In this document: in pieces, positions 33,443 to 42,982 of the stretch
How the letters are laid out: the number at the start of each line of letters is the position of its first letter
How positions within the stretch are numbered: the first letter of the stretch is position 1
Assembly: GCA_005768755.1 (NCBI GenBank)
Contig: VAFL01000009.1
Coordinates: 90,431-154,430, forward strand
Source: Paracoccus denitrificans
Lineage (GTDB): Bacteria > Pseudomonadota > Alphaproteobacteria > Rhodobacterales > Rhodobacteraceae
Length of the DNA stretch: 64,000 nt
Reading direction: 5' to 3'
Notes under the pieces: generated by a model
The model's input: the letters and a program-made list of their open reading frames with translations, nothing else
Told to the model about the DNA's origin: nothing
Databases searched by the model: none
Made by a program: the position numbers and the translations under genes

Positions 33443-34531
33443 TCACGCAGACTTCGCAGGCGGAGTACTTTCGAAAGGCTCGACGTTTTCGGCCAGCAGG
33501 ACGGCAAAGGGGCGGGTCGATTCGAAACTGGCCATGATGATCGCGATGATCGAGGTCAGCGGAATCGCAAGAATGGCCCCCGCGACACCCCAGACCGAGG
33601 ACCACAGCGCCAGCGCGACCAGCACGACGAATGGCGACATGTTGATCCTGCGGCCGACCATGCGCGGCTCCAGCACGTTGCCGACCCACATCTGCGCCGC
33701 CGTCAGAAGCGCCGCAACCACCAGTGTTTTCTGGACCGACCCGAATTGCGCCATGCTGAGAACGACCGGGAAGATCACACCCACGATCGAGCCGACATAG
33801 GGGATATAGTTCAGCAGTCCGATCAGCACGGCCCAGAACAGGGCGAAATCCACGCCAAGCGCGGTCATCGCGACAAAAGACAGCAGACCGAGAATCGTGT
33901 TCACCAATGTCTTCACGACGATATATTCGCTGATCGCGGCGTTGATTTCGGCAATGATGGCGCTTGCGCGTTGCGCGCGCCGACCGGGCAGGGCGACGGC
34001 GATCTTGTGGCCGAAGCCGCGCCGCTCGCTCATCAGAAAAGTTGCGTAAACCAGCACCATGAAAAGAAGCCCCGCAGCCGAACTGATCGAACCCAGCAAA
34101 GAGGTGGCGATCCCACGAATAGGCAGCGACTGGCGCAGACGTTCAACCATTACGCCAAGATCGGGGCGGTCCGACAGCCCCACCATATCGGTGACGTCGG
34201 TATAAATGGCGTCGATGTTCTGCTGGTATTCCGGCAGTTTCGCGCTGACCTGGGCGGCGGTCGACATCATCACCCCACCCAGCCAGAACGCAACGACAAG
34301 AAAACCCACCAGCACCAGAAGCCGCCGCGCCCATTCCGGCGCGCGACCGGCGACCGGCACACGGCCAAGGGCATTACTGGCGGCAAGCAGCACGTAAACC
34401 GAAATCACCGCGATGATGATGGGCAAAAGGAACGACTTGCCCACAACCATGAACCGTCCGACAAGCGCGATCAGCAACAGCGACAGAACGACACCCATCA
34501 GGCCGCGCAACGGATCGTTTTCCCTGAACAT
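33443..34531 (-). CDS. AI-2E family transporter (PerM-like permease)
   Basis: A 362-residue membrane protein with about eight helices and the family's conserved C-terminal core, including GLLNYIPYVGSIVGVIFPVV and EPRMVGRRINMSPFVVLVAL. The family includes the autoinducer-2 exporter TqsA and Na+/H+ exchangers, so the name does not fix a substrate. GGAG seven bases ahead supports the ATG at 34531 (MFRENDPLRG). It is divergent from the hydrolase genes and is followed by the K+ channel gene, so a role in ion or osmotic balance is a fair guess. Confidence 0.85.
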   Translation of the reverse strand: MFRENDPLRGLMGVVLSLLLIALVGRFMVVGKSFLLPIIIAVISVYVLLAASNALGRVPVAGRAPEWARRLLVLVGFLVVAFWLGGVMMSTAAQVSAKLPEYQQNIDAIYTDVTDMVGLSDRPDLGVMVERLRQSLPIRGIATSLLGSISSAAGLLFMVLVYATFLMSERRGFGHKIAVALPGRRAQRASAIIAEINAAISEYIVVKTLVNTILGLLSFVAMTALGVDFALFWAVLIGLLNYIPYVGSIVGVIFPVVLSMAQFGSVQKTLVVAALLTAAQMWVGNVLEPRMVGRRINMSPFVVLVALALWSSVWGVAGAILAIPLTSIIAIIMASFESTRPFAVLLAENVEPFESTPPAKSA

Positions 34532-34717
34532 CTGCTGGCTCCGTTCCACAACAAACGCGCGGCATCGGCGTCGACTTTTTGCAAGATGACATGACGCGCA
34601 GGCGGCGTCCATGCCGGGTGCAGGCTGCATATTCTGCGCCCGGCGTCTACACAGTGCGCCGATTTACCGGCACAGTACGGCGTGAACTGATCGGAAATTC
34701 CTGTACGGATGACTGTT

Positions 34718-36379
34718 ATGAACTGGAAAAAGCCGCTCGGCATCTCGCTTCTGCCGTTGTTTCTGGGACTGCTTTTCTTCGCAGCCTCATTGACGCCATC
34801 CCTGATCCCGCGCGGCCCTGTGCTGCAAGGCATCCTTGGCGGAACGGTCGCAGCACTTGGCTATCTGATCGGGCGTTTTCTTCTGACCGTTTGGCGGCAG
34901 ATGGATCTTCCTGTGCTGAGCGGCAGGGCCGCGATCATCGGCCATCTGATCGTCGGGCTGCCTGTGCTGGCGACGCTTGGCAATGCGCTGATCAAGGAAG
35001 TTCCCTGGCAGAATTCGATCCGCACCCGCATGGGGATGGAACCGATCGAGTCCTTCCGGGTCTTGCAGATGCTGGGCCTGGCGGTGCTGGTATTTGCCGT
35101 CCTTTACCTGATCGGCGCCCTGATCCGGATGGTCTTCGACCGCATGCGTCGAAGGCTTTACCGATACATGCCGGAACGGCGGGCCAATATCGCGGGACTT
35201 CTGATCGTCGTCGTCCTGGTTTTCACCATCACGCGCGACGGGCTGATCGATAACCTGATCGACTTCTTTGACAGCAGCTATACCGTCGCGCAGGACCTGT
35301 TCGAAAACGCGCCCCCACCGCCCGAGGACAGCACTGTTTCCGGCAGTGCGCAATCGCTTGTGGACTGGGGTGCGATGGGCAAGCCTGGCCGCGATTTTGT
35401 GACCACCGGACCGAATGCGGCGGCGATTTCGGAATTCTCTGGAACCGAGGCGCTGAAGCCGCTGCGCGTCTATGTGGGTCGCGCGCAGGCAGACGATGCG
35501 CAGGCGCGCGCCGATGTGGCATTGGCGGAACTGCAGCGCATCGGCGCATTTGAACGCAAGGTGCTGATCGTCGCCATGCCGACCGGGACCGGCTGGCTCG
35601 ACCCCGGCAGCTTTGATGTGATCGAATACATGCATGGGGGCGATATTGCGACGGTTGCGGTGCAGTATTCCTATCTGCAATCACCACTGGCGCTGATCCT
35701 CGAAACCGATTCAGGTCTGCAGCAGGCGCGTGCACTGATCGGCACTGTCCACCGTTATTGGCGCAGTCTTCCGCGCGACCAACGTCCGCAGATCTATGTC
35801 CATGGTCTCAGCCTCGGGGCCTGGGCTTCGATGTATGGCACCGACCTGGAGGCGTTACTGGACGATCCGATCGACGGCGGCTTCTGGGCAGGCCCGCCTT
35901 TCCCTTCGGGTCTGTGGCATCAGGCCATGGAAGAACGGAACGAGGGAACGCCATATGTCGCGCCTGAAGTCCGTGATGGTCGGCTGTTCCGCTTTGCCAG
36001 TCATGTCAAACCCGCAGGCGGCCCCGACGGCTGGGGCAGCATGCGTCTGATGTTTCTTCAATATTCCAGCGATCCCATCGTGTTTTATCAGCCGAGTTCG
36101 CTGTGGCGCGCACCCGCCTGGATGCACGAGCCTCCGGCTGAAGACGTCTCGCCCGATCTCAGCTTCATGCCCGTGGTCACCCAGTTTCAGCTTGCGCTGG
36201 ATATGGCCATCGCGCTGTCCGCGCCTTCAGGACATGGACATTCCTATTATGCGCATGACTATATCGGCCCATGGCAGGCGGTGACCCAGCCCGACGGCTG
36301 GACGGATGCCGACACGGCGCGGCTGATGGCGCGCTGCGACGGGGAAAAGCAGCAAGGATGCAGAAACGGAAAAAGCTGA
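34718..36379 (+). CDS. Membrane-anchored alpha/beta hydrolase (Abhydrolase_9 family)
   Basis: A protein of about 553 residues with four to five hydrophobic helices in the first 180 residues (the Abhydrolase_9_N type region) and a C-terminal alpha/beta-hydrolase domain. The probable nucleophile serine is in IYVHGLSLGAWAS (GLSLG), and a catalytic histidine may be one of those in SGHGHSYYAHD near the end. The substrate is unknown for this family. Two ATGs are possible, 34709 and 34718; GGA eight bases ahead favours the second. The gene overlaps the following hydrolase gene by 22 bases. Confidence 0.8.
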   Translation: MNWKKPLGISLLPLFLGLLFFAASLTPSLIPRGPVLQGILGGTVAALGYLIGRFLLTVWRQMDLPVLSGRAAIIGHLIVGLPVLATLGNALIKEVPWQNSIRTRMGMEPIESFRVLQMLGLAVLVFAVLYLIGALIRMVFDRMRRRLYRYMPERRANIAGLLIVVVLVFTITRDGLIDNLIDFFDSSYTVAQDLFENAPPPPEDSTVSGSAQSLVDWGAMGKPGRDFVTTGPNAAAISEFSGTEALKPLRVYVGRAQADDAQARADVALAELQRIGAFERKVLIVAMPTGTGWLDPGSFDVIEYMHGGDIATVAVQYSYLQSPLALILETDSGLQQARALIGTVHRYWRSLPRDQRPQIYVHGLSLGAWASMYGTDLEALLDDPIDGGFWAGPPFPSGLWHQAMEERNEGTPYVAPEVRDGRLFRFASHVKPAGGPDGWGSMRLMFLQYSSDPIVFYQPSSLWRAPAWMHEPPAEDVSPDLSFMPVVTQFQLALDMAIALSAPSGHGHSYYAHDYIGPWQAVTQPDGWTDADTARLMARCDGEKQQGCRNGKS

Positions 36380-37221
36380 AGCTGTGGCACTGGGTTCTGC
36401 TGGGGATCGTTGGCGCGATGCTGATCGCCGCGGCGGTGAATTCGCTGCGCAACTGGGCCGGAATCGCCATCGTCACCGACACGTCGGCGGAACGGCTGAC
36501 CTTGCTGGAACCGGACTGGCGGATGGTCCCGGCATCCGCGCCGATTTCCGATGCCGGATCGGTCCTGCTGTCGGGCTGTGACGGCGTGCATGACAACATG
36601 GACTACTGGGCCGGCGTGCTGGCGGCGCGTGGCTATCCTGGGTTGATCCTGGACAGCCACAGCCCGCGTGGTTTCGATACGCTGCAGACATGGCGGCTTC
36701 TTTGCATGGGCCAGCTTCTGCCCGGGGCAGAGCGCGCAGGCGACATTGGCGTGGCCATGGCGGAAACCGACGCGGCCGAAATCGTATTGCTGGGTGTCTC
36801 GCATGGGGGATGGTCGATTCTGGAATTCCTGCGCCAGTCCAGCATGGGGGATCTGCCGCCGGGCCTGTCCGACTGGCCCGCACCGCCGGACGCGCTGAAC
36901 GAACGGGTTGCGGCGGCAATCGTTTTCTATCCCTATTGCGGGGTCCTGAACGGAGCGGGGGAGGGGGACTGGTCCAGGATGCCCCCGATCCTGATGATCC
37001 TTGCCGGACAGGACGAATTGCAGGTCACGCCCGCCTGCAAGCGCATGGCAGCAACGCTGCGCGACCTCGGCGCCGAGGTCGATCTGGTCGTCTATGACGA
37101 TGCCGGTCACGGTTTCGACCAGCAGGAACGCGCGCCCCTGTCGCAACTGACATACCGGCCGGAACTGCGCGACGCTTCAACCGAAGTGGTAAACGCATTT
37201 CTGGACCGGCACGGACTTTAG
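36358..37221 (+). CDS. Dienelactone-hydrolase-like alpha/beta hydrolase with N-terminal membrane anchor
   Basis: A 287-residue protein beginning with a basic segment and one hydrophobic helix (LWHWVLLGIVGAMLIAAAV), probably an uncleaved anchor or signal sequence. The hydrolase part has the nucleophile elbow GVSHGGWS (Ser), an Asp in ILAGQDELQV, and a His in YDDAGHGFD, completing a plausible Ser-Asp-His triad. SPRGFDTLQTW resembles other prolyl-oligopeptidase/DLH-like enzymes. The ATG at 36358 lies inside the end of the previous gene. The two hydrolases are probably translated together. Substrate unknown. Confidence 0.78.
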   Translation: MQKRKKLKLWHWVLLGIVGAMLIAAAVNSLRNWAGIAIVTDTSAERLTLLEPDWRMVPASAPISDAGSVLLSGCDGVHDNMDYWAGVLAARGYPGLILDSHSPRGFDTLQTWRLLCMGQLLPGAERAGDIGVAMAETDAAEIVLLGVSHGGWSILEFLRQSSMGDLPPGLSDWPAPPDALNERVAAAIVFYPYCGVLNGAGEGDWSRMPPILMILAGQDELQVTPACKRMAATLRDLGAEVDLVVYDDAGHGFDQQERAPLSQLTYRPELRDASTEVVNAFLDRHGL

Positions 37222-37225
37222 CCCG

Positions 37226-38440
37226 TCAGTCGAGCGCAACCGCAGCCTCTCCCCGCAGATCAAACGGAGAGGTGATACCGATCAGCGCCATGTCTCGGTC
37301 GATCTCTTCCTTCAGCAGCTTTGCGGCATGGGCAACGCCGGGCACGCCATGTGTGGCGGCGGCGTAAAGGAAAGGCCTTCCGACAAAGGTGAAATCCGCA
37401 CCCAGCATGATCGCCTTCAGAACGTCTGTGCCACGCCGTATACCGCTGTCGAACATCACGACCATATCGGGAACGGCGGCCCGCACCGCTGGCAAGACGC
37501 GCAGCGGAGAGGCCGTCCCGTCCAGCTGGCGCCCGCCATGATTGGACACAATCACCGCGTCGCAGCCCGCATCGCGCGCAGCCATTGCATCATCGGGATG
37601 CATGACACCTTTCACGATCAGCTTGCCGGGCCAGATGTCCCGAATGCGCCGGATATTGGCCCAGGACAACTGGTCCCGCCCGATTTTCGAACGCACCAGA
37701 TCGCGCGAGAACAGGGGCGGTCCCTGCACGGATTCCATATTCTCGAAATGCGGCATGCCACGGGTCATGATCTCACGGCCCAGGGTGAACAGTGACCACC
37801 GCGGGTGCGTCATGCCCTGCCAGACAAGCTGCGGCGTGATGCGGAACGGCGCATCGAACCCGTTGCGCGCATTGTTTTCGCGGTTTCCCGCCACCGGCAC
37901 ATCGCCCGTCACGACAAGACGGTCGAACCCGGCACGCTGCACACGTTCCAGCAGCGCCTCGATCCGGGCGTCGTCGCCTGGGATATAGGCCTGGAACCAG
38001 CGGCTTTTCCCTTCTGTCGCGACGCGTTCCAATGGGGTCAGCGACGCGGCTGAACATATCGCGAAGACGCCCGCCTCGGCCGCACCTTTCGACAGCGCGA
38101 CGTCGCCATCAAATGCCGCGACGGCGCTGAAGCCCATGGGCGCAATGCCGAACGGCGCGGCAAATTCCTGGTCAAAAAGCTGCGTCCGCTGATCACGGGC
38201 CGATACATCCTGAAGGATGCGCGGGCGAAAGCCTATCTGCCGGAAGGCGGCCCGATTGTCATCCAGCGTCGTATCGGTTTCGACACCGCCGCTGACGTAA
38301 CCATAGATCGCACGCGGCAGCAGTCGGCGCGCCGCGCCCTCGAAATCATCAAGCGCCAGCATGCCCCGCAACCGGCGCGGCACGGTGACAGGCTTGCGTC
38401 GCGCAATCGAAACGGGATCAGGGCGCGCTGTATCTGTCAT
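37226..38440 (-). CDS. FMN-dependent alpha-hydroxy-acid dehydrogenase (LldD-like)
   Basis: A 404-residue flavoenzyme that oxidises an L-2-hydroxy acid such as L-lactate to the keto acid. Active-site groups are visible: Tyr in YGYVSGGVETD, APMGFSAVAAFDGD for FMN binding, the catalytic His with Arg in SNHGGRQLDG, and the phosphate-binding DSGIRRGTDVLKAI. The YGYVSGG segment and the length fit lactate- or glycolate-type enzymes, but mandelate-like substrates cannot be excluded. I use the ATG at 38440; a TTG at 38446 is less likely. It converges on the hydrolase gene with a 4-base gap and is divergent from the nucleotidase gene. Confidence 0.85.
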   Translation of the reverse strand: MTDTARPDPVSIARRKPVTVPRRLRGMLALDDFEGAARRLLPRAIYGYVSGGVETDTTLDDNRAAFRQIGFRPRILQDVSARDQRTQLFDQEFAAPFGIAPMGFSAVAAFDGDVALSKGAAEAGVFAICSAASLTPLERVATEGKSRWFQAYIPGDDARIEALLERVQRAGFDRLVVTGDVPVAGNRENNARNGFDAPFRITPQLVWQGMTHPRWSLFTLGREIMTRGMPHFENMESVQGPPLFSRDLVRSKIGRDQLSWANIRRIRDIWPGKLIVKGVMHPDDAMAARDAGCDAVIVSNHGGRQLDGTASPLRVLPAVRAAVPDMVVMFDSGIRRGTDVLKAIMLGADFTFVGRPFLYAAATHGVPGVAHAAKLLKEEIDRDMALIGITSPFDLRGEAAVALD

Positions 38441-38642
38441 GCGCAATCACCCACCGTGGTTTCATGAATCATGGTTGGTCCAGCCTCCTCTTCCAATCCA
38501 CGGCATCTGTGCCGCTGCCCCCTTTTGCAGCAGGATCGCGGATCGCGGCAGCGATGACAATCCTTGTCCGGCGTGAAGCTGGGCCTTGATATCGGATTAC
38601 AGGCTGCTAGCCTGCCGCCCGGACAACACGCAGGAGCAGACC

Positions 38643-40616
38643 ATGAAAACCCACTTCCCGATGACCCGGCGCGGGTTCCTGTCAGCTTCGGTGGCGGGCG
38701 TTGGCATGGTCGTGCTGCATCCGTTTTCGGCGCGCGCCCAGGCTGGGCAGGCCCATCTGCGGATCATGGAAACGACCGATCTGCATGTCCACATCTGGCC
38801 CTATGACTATTACGCCGACAAGCCCGTCGACACAGTCGGGGTGTCGCGCACGGCCGCACTTGTGAAGGCCGTCCGGGCCGAGGCCGCGAACGCGATCCTT
38901 CTGGACAATGGCGATTTCCTGCAAGGCAACCCGCTTGGCGACTATATCGCCTATGAACGCGGCATGGATCAGGGGCAGATGCATCCGATCATCACCGCGA
39001 TGAACGAGGTCGGGGTCGATGCGGGAACGCTTGGCAACCACGAATTCAATTATGGGCTGACCTTCCTTAAAAACACATTGGCGGGTGCCAGCTATCCGGT
39101 CGTCTGCTGCAATGTCGTGACCTCCGAAGGTGCTACGCCGGACGCCGACGAAACACTGGTGCCGCCCTATACGATCCTAGAACGCGAGCTGACCGACGGC
39201 GCGGGCGAAACCCATCCGATCCGCATCGGGCTGATCGGCTTCGTGCCGCCGCAGATCATGCAATGGGACCGCAAGCATCTGGAGGGCAATGTGACCACGC
39301 GCGGCATTGTCCCTGCCGCCGAAGCCTGGGTGCCGAAGCTGCGCGCAGAGGGCGTCGATCTGGTCATCGCGCTGTCGCATTCCGGCATCGAGGCGCTGCC
39401 ATTGGAAGAGGGTGCCGAAAATGCCAGCCTCGCGCTGGCTGGGGTGGACGGCATCGACGTGGTGCTGACCGGCCACCAGCATCTGGTTTTCCCCGGCCCT
39501 GATTACGAAACGTTGGAAGGCGCGGACATCGCCGCAGGCACGCTGGCGGGCAAGCCCGCCGTCATGGCCGGGTTCTGGGGCAGCCATATGGGCCTGATCG
39601 ACCTGCTGCTGGAACGAGACGGCGAGGCGTGGAAGATCGCCAGCCACACGGTCGAGGCGCGCCCGATCTATGAACGCGATGCCGACCGCAATGTCGTGCC
39701 GCTGGTTGAAAGCGTCGCGGCGGTCGAGGACAGCGTAAAGGCCGAACACGAGGCGACGCTGGCATATATCCGCCGCCCGGTCGGCAAGACCTCGGCACCG
39801 CTTTACAGCTATTTCGCGCTCGTCGCGGACGACCCCAGCGTGCAGGTCGTCACGAACGCGCAGAAATGGTATATCGAACAGATGATGGCCGGGACCGAAC
39901 ATGAAGGCCTGCCGATCCTGTCCGCAGGTGCACCCTTCAAGGCGGGCGGACGCGGCGGGCCGGACTATTACACCGATGTCGCCGCGGGCGACATTGCCAT
40001 CAAGAACGTCGCCGATCTGTATCTGTACCCGAACACCATCCGCGCCGTGAAGATCACCGGCCAACAGGTCAAGGACTGGCTGGAACGCAGCGCCGGCATG
40101 TTCAATCAGATCACCCCCGGCCAAGCGGATCAGGTTTTGCTGAACCCCGAATTCCCCAGCTATAATTTCGACGTGATCGACGGGGTCAGCTATCGGATCG
40201 ACCTGTCTCAGCCGTCGAAATACGACAACGACGGGGCTGTCGTGAACGAAAGCGCCAACCGGATCACTGACCTGACCTTCGATGGCCAACCCATCGACCC
40301 TGCGGCAGAGTTCATCGTGGCGACGAACAACTATCGCGCGGGCGGCGGTGGGACATTCCCCGGAAATGACGGAACGACCATCGTGTTCGAAGGCCCGGAC
40401 ACAAATCGCGATATCATCGTGCGCTATATCGTCGAACAGGGGACCATTGACCCCGAAGCCGACAACAACTGGTCCTTCGTGCCGTTGGAAAACACCAGCG
40501 TCCTGTTCGATACCGGCCCGAAAGCTGCGGACTATCTTGAGGATGTCAAAGGCGTGACGATCGAGCCGGCAGGCGATGGCGCGGACGGCTTCGCGCGGTT
40601 CCGCATCACGCTCTGA
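38643..40616 (+). CDS. cpdB: Tat-exported 5'-nucleotidase / 2',3'-cyclic-nucleotide 2'-phosphodiesterase
   Basis: A 657-residue periplasmic metallophosphoesterase that removes phosphate from nucleotides. The N-terminus has a twin-arginine signal (MTRRGFLSASVAGVG) ending near SARAQA. The metallophos domain shows the metal ligands in ETTDLHVH, LDNGDFLQGN, LGNHEFNYG, LSHSG and LTGHQH. The C-terminal nucleotidase domain carries the substrate motif TNNYRAGGGGTFPGND. The start at 38643 follows CAGGAGCAG. The pxpA gene begins only 12 bases downstream, so they may be co-transcribed, though the metabolic link (nucleotide salvage and 5-oxoproline) is not obvious. Confidence 0.9.
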   Translation: MKTHFPMTRRGFLSASVAGVGMVVLHPFSARAQAGQAHLRIMETTDLHVHIWPYDYYADKPVDTVGVSRTAALVKAVRAEAANAILLDNGDFLQGNPLGDYIAYERGMDQGQMHPIITAMNEVGVDAGTLGNHEFNYGLTFLKNTLAGASYPVVCCNVVTSEGATPDADETLVPPYTILERELTDGAGETHPIRIGLIGFVPPQIMQWDRKHLEGNVTTRGIVPAAEAWVPKLRAEGVDLVIALSHSGIEALPLEEGAENASLALAGVDGIDVVLTGHQHLVFPGPDYETLEGADIAAGTLAGKPAVMAGFWGSHMGLIDLLLERDGEAWKIASHTVEARPIYERDADRNVVPLVESVAAVEDSVKAEHEATLAYIRRPVGKTSAPLYSYFALVADDPSVQVVTNAQKWYIEQMMAGTEHEGLPILSAGAPFKAGGRGGPDYYTDVAAGDIAIKNVADLYLYPNTIRAVKITGQQVKDWLERSAGMFNQITPGQADQVLLNPEFPSYNFDVIDGVSYRIDLSQPSKYDNDGAVVNESANRITDLTFDGQPIDPAAEFIVATNNYRAGGGGTFPGNDGTTIVFEGPDTNRDIIVRYIVEQGTIDPEADNNWSFVPLENTSVLFDTGPKAADYLEDVKGVTIEPAGDGADGFARFRITL

Positions 40617-40628
40617 CTGGCGAGGGGC

Positions 40629-41390
40629 ATGGATCTCAACAGCGATATGGGCGAAAGCTTTGGGGCCTGGCCGATGGGCGATGACGCCGCCATGCTGCAG
40701 ATCGTCACCTCGGCCAATATCGCCTGCGGCTTCCACGCCGGCGATCCGGCGGGAATCCTTGATACGCTGCGCCTGGCGGCGAGCCGTGGTATCGCGGTGG
40801 GCGCGCATGTCGGCTATCGTGATCTGGCGGGTTTCGGACGGCGCGGAATGGACGTCCCCGCGCGAGATCTGACTGCGGACGTCTTATACCAGATCGGCGC
40901 GCTTGATGGCTTGGCGCGGGCAGCGGGCACGGCAGTGCGCTATGTCAAGCCGCACGGGGCGCTTTATAACACCATTGCCCATGGCGACGATCAGGCCCAT
41001 GCCGTGATCGCCGCCATGAAGGCATATGATCCCGCACTTCCGATGATGGCGCTTGCCGGCGCACCCATCGTTGCACTTGCAGATGCTGCCGGCGTGCCCG
41101 TGATCACAGAGGCATTTGCCGATCGGGGTTATCTGCCTGACGGCCAACTCGTCCCGCGTCACGCCGATGGCGCCGTCCTGAGCGATCCCGATGCGGTCGC
41201 GGCGCGCATGCTGCGTTTCGCGCAAGAGGGGGTGATCAGGGCGGTGAACGATCAGGACATCCGTATCAGTGCGCAGTCAATCTGCGTGCACGGCGACAGC
41301 CCTGGCGCGGTTCGAATGGCGCGCCGCATCCGCGATGTGTTCGACGCCGAAGGCATCAGCTTGCGGCCCTTCGCAACTGCTGGCGCATGA
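40629..41390 (+). CDS. pxpA: 5-oxoprolinase subunit A (LamB/YcsF family)
   Basis: A 253-residue protein, usual length for PxpA, which with PxpB and PxpC hydrolyses 5-oxo-L-proline to glutamate with ATP. Conserved blocks are MDLNSDMGESFG at the N-terminus, ANIACGFHAGDP, GAHVGYRDLAGFGRR, VKPHGALYN, EAFADRGY and CVHGDSPGA. It is cytoplasmic. GAGGGG precedes the ATG. The gene overlaps pxpBC by four bases (ATGA). Confidence 0.93.
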   Translation: MDLNSDMGESFGAWPMGDDAAMLQIVTSANIACGFHAGDPAGILDTLRLAASRGIAVGAHVGYRDLAGFGRRGMDVPARDLTADVLYQIGALDGLARAAGTAVRYVKPHGALYNTIAHGDDQAHAVIAAMKAYDPALPMMALAGAPIVALADAAGVPVITEAFADRGYLPDGQLVPRHADGAVLSDPDAVAARMLRFAQEGVIRAVNDQDIRISAQSICVHGDSPGAVRMARRIRDVFDAEGISLRPFATAGA

Positions 41391-42982
41391 CCGCCCGTTT
41401 TCTGCCGGCCGGCGACACCGCCCTGCTGGTCGAACTGGCTGATCTCGACGCCGTTCTCGCCTTGTTTGCCAGTATGAACGCCGACCCACCGCGAGGTGTG
41501 GTCGAACTGGTGCCGGCTGCAAAAACGCTTGCCGTGACGTTCGATCAACATGTGACTTCGGCCAGTCGCCTTGCGTCCGAGATCGCCCTGCGCGATCTGA
41601 CCGGCCATGCACCGGCCAGCGGGCGCGAAATCGAGATCCCGGTCACCTATGACGGGCAGGATCTGGCCGGCGTCGCCGCGCTGACCGGCTTGTCCGTTGC
41701 CGAAGTGATCGCCCGCCATACCGGGACGGGTTGGCGGGCCGCGTTCAACGGTTTTGCGCCGGGCTTCTGTTATCTTTCAGGCGGCGATCCCGCACTTCAT
41801 GTGCCCAGATTGCAAAGCCCCCGAACAGCGATCCCGGCCGGGTCGGTCGCGCTGGCAGGTGCGTTCAGTGGCGTATATCCACAGGAAAGCCCCGGCGGCT
41901 GGCAGTTGATCGGGACCACGACCGCGCGGATGTGGGACCTGTCGCGCACCCCGCCCGCGCTTGTCGCGCCGGGCGATCTGGTGAAATTCGTGGACTGCGC
42001 TAAGCGGCCTGCATCACAAAAGCCAGCCATGAACAGCAGGCCGGCGGAAAAGCCGCTGTTGCCCGGCAGGCCGACCGCGCGGCTGGATGTGATCGACGCG
42101 CCATTTCCCGTGCAGTTTCAGGACGGCGGGCGGCTTGATCAACTTGCCCAAGGCGTCGCGGCATCGGGCGCGGCGGATATGGGGGCGTTCCGGTCGCTGA
42201 ACCGCCTGCTTGGCAATCCCGCCGGTACGCCCGCAATAGAAATCGGTGCCGGACCGCTGCATTTGCGCGCCACAACGCCCTGCACCATTGCCATAACCGG
42301 GGCCGGGCGCCGGATTACGCTGAACGACCAGGATACATTTACCACTCATCAGGCAGTCGCGGTAGACGCGGGCGACAGCATCCACATCACCTCGCCTTCC
42401 AGCGGCAGCTTCAGTTATCTCGGCGCGCGCGGTGGCTTCGAAGTCGAACCTGTTCTGGGCAGCGCGGCAACCGATACGCTGGCCCATATCGGGCCACCCC
42501 CGCTGCAGGCTGGTGACTGGATCGCACTGGCAGGTCGCCCGGCGCAGTCGCTTGGCCCGGCAGAGCCGGTGCCGGTCCTGCCCCGACCCGGTGAGACGGT
42601 CGTGCTTGACGTTGTCATGGGGCCAAGGGCCGACTGGTTTTCCGCCAAGACGCTGGCGCTGTTCACATCGCAGGACTGGATTGTCACGCCGCGCTCCAGC
42701 AGGATCGGCAAGCGACTTGAAGGTGCCTCTGCGCTGATGCGGGCGAATGACCGAGAGTTGCCAAGCGAGGCCGCGATGACCGGCGCGATCCAGGTACCCC
42801 ATTCCGGCCAGCCGGTGCTGTTTCTGGCCGATCATCCGCTGACCGGGGGCTATCCGGTCATTGCCACTGTGGCCGCGCATCATCTGGATCTGGCAGCGCA
42901 GGCACCACCCGGCGCAAAGCTGCGCTTTCGCCCCTGCGCGCCATTTTCCGAAATCGCGCCAGTATCGCCCGAGGTTTCATGA
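41387..42982 (+). CDS. pxpB: 5-oxoprolinase subunits B and C, fused (AHS1-AHS2)
   Basis: A 531-residue fusion of a PxpB/KipI-like domain (about 1-205; FNGFAPGFCYLSG and the SPGGWQLIG block) and a PxpC/KipA-like domain (about 225-531; QDGGRLDQLAQGVAASGAADM, NPAGTPAIE and a C-terminal GAIQVPHSGQPVLFLADHPLTGGYP block, given here in part). They are joined by a short variable linker. These two domains are also the carboxyltransferase half of urea carboxylase. The gene overlaps pxpA upstream and the biotin-carboxylase gene downstream, each in an ATGA junction, so the three products are likely made in equal amounts. Confidence 0.9.
   Translation: MTARFLPAGDTALLVELADLDAVLALFASMNADPPRGVVELVPAAKTLAVTFDQHVTSASRLASEIALRDLTGHAPASGREIEIPVTYDGQDLAGVAALTGLSVAEVIARHTGTGWRAAFNGFAPGFCYLSGGDPALHVPRLQSPRTAIPAGSVALAGAFSGVYPQESPGGWQLIGTTTARMWDLSRTPPALVAPGDLVKFVDCAKRPASQKPAMNSRPAEKPLLPGRPTARLDVIDAPFPVQFQDGGRLDQLAQGVAASGAADMGAFRSLNRLLGNPAGTPAIEIGAGPLHLRATTPCTIAITGAGRRITLNDQDTFTTHQAVAVDAGDSIHITSPSSGSFSYLGARGGFEVEPVLGSAATDTLAHIGPPPLQAGDWIALAGRPAQSLGPAEPVPVLPRPGETVVLDVVMGPRADWFSAKTLALFTSQDWIVTPRSSRIGKRLEGASALMRANDRELPSEAAMTGAIQVPHSGQPVLFLADHPLTGGYPVIATVAAHHLDLAAQAPPGAKLRFRPCAPFSEIAPVSPEVS

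Noticed and set aside
32981..34594. A 537-codon plus-strand frame opposite the K+ channel and AI-2E-type genes.
   Set aside because: The minus-strand genes have clear motifs (TVGYGD, NYIPYVGS); the plus-strand product is a low-complexity Asp/Arg/Gln/His-rich sequence.
39177..40808. A 543-codon minus-strand frame opposite the nucleotidase gene.
   Set aside because: It is antisense to a well-supported metallophosphoesterase gene and shows no family motif or ribosome-binding site.
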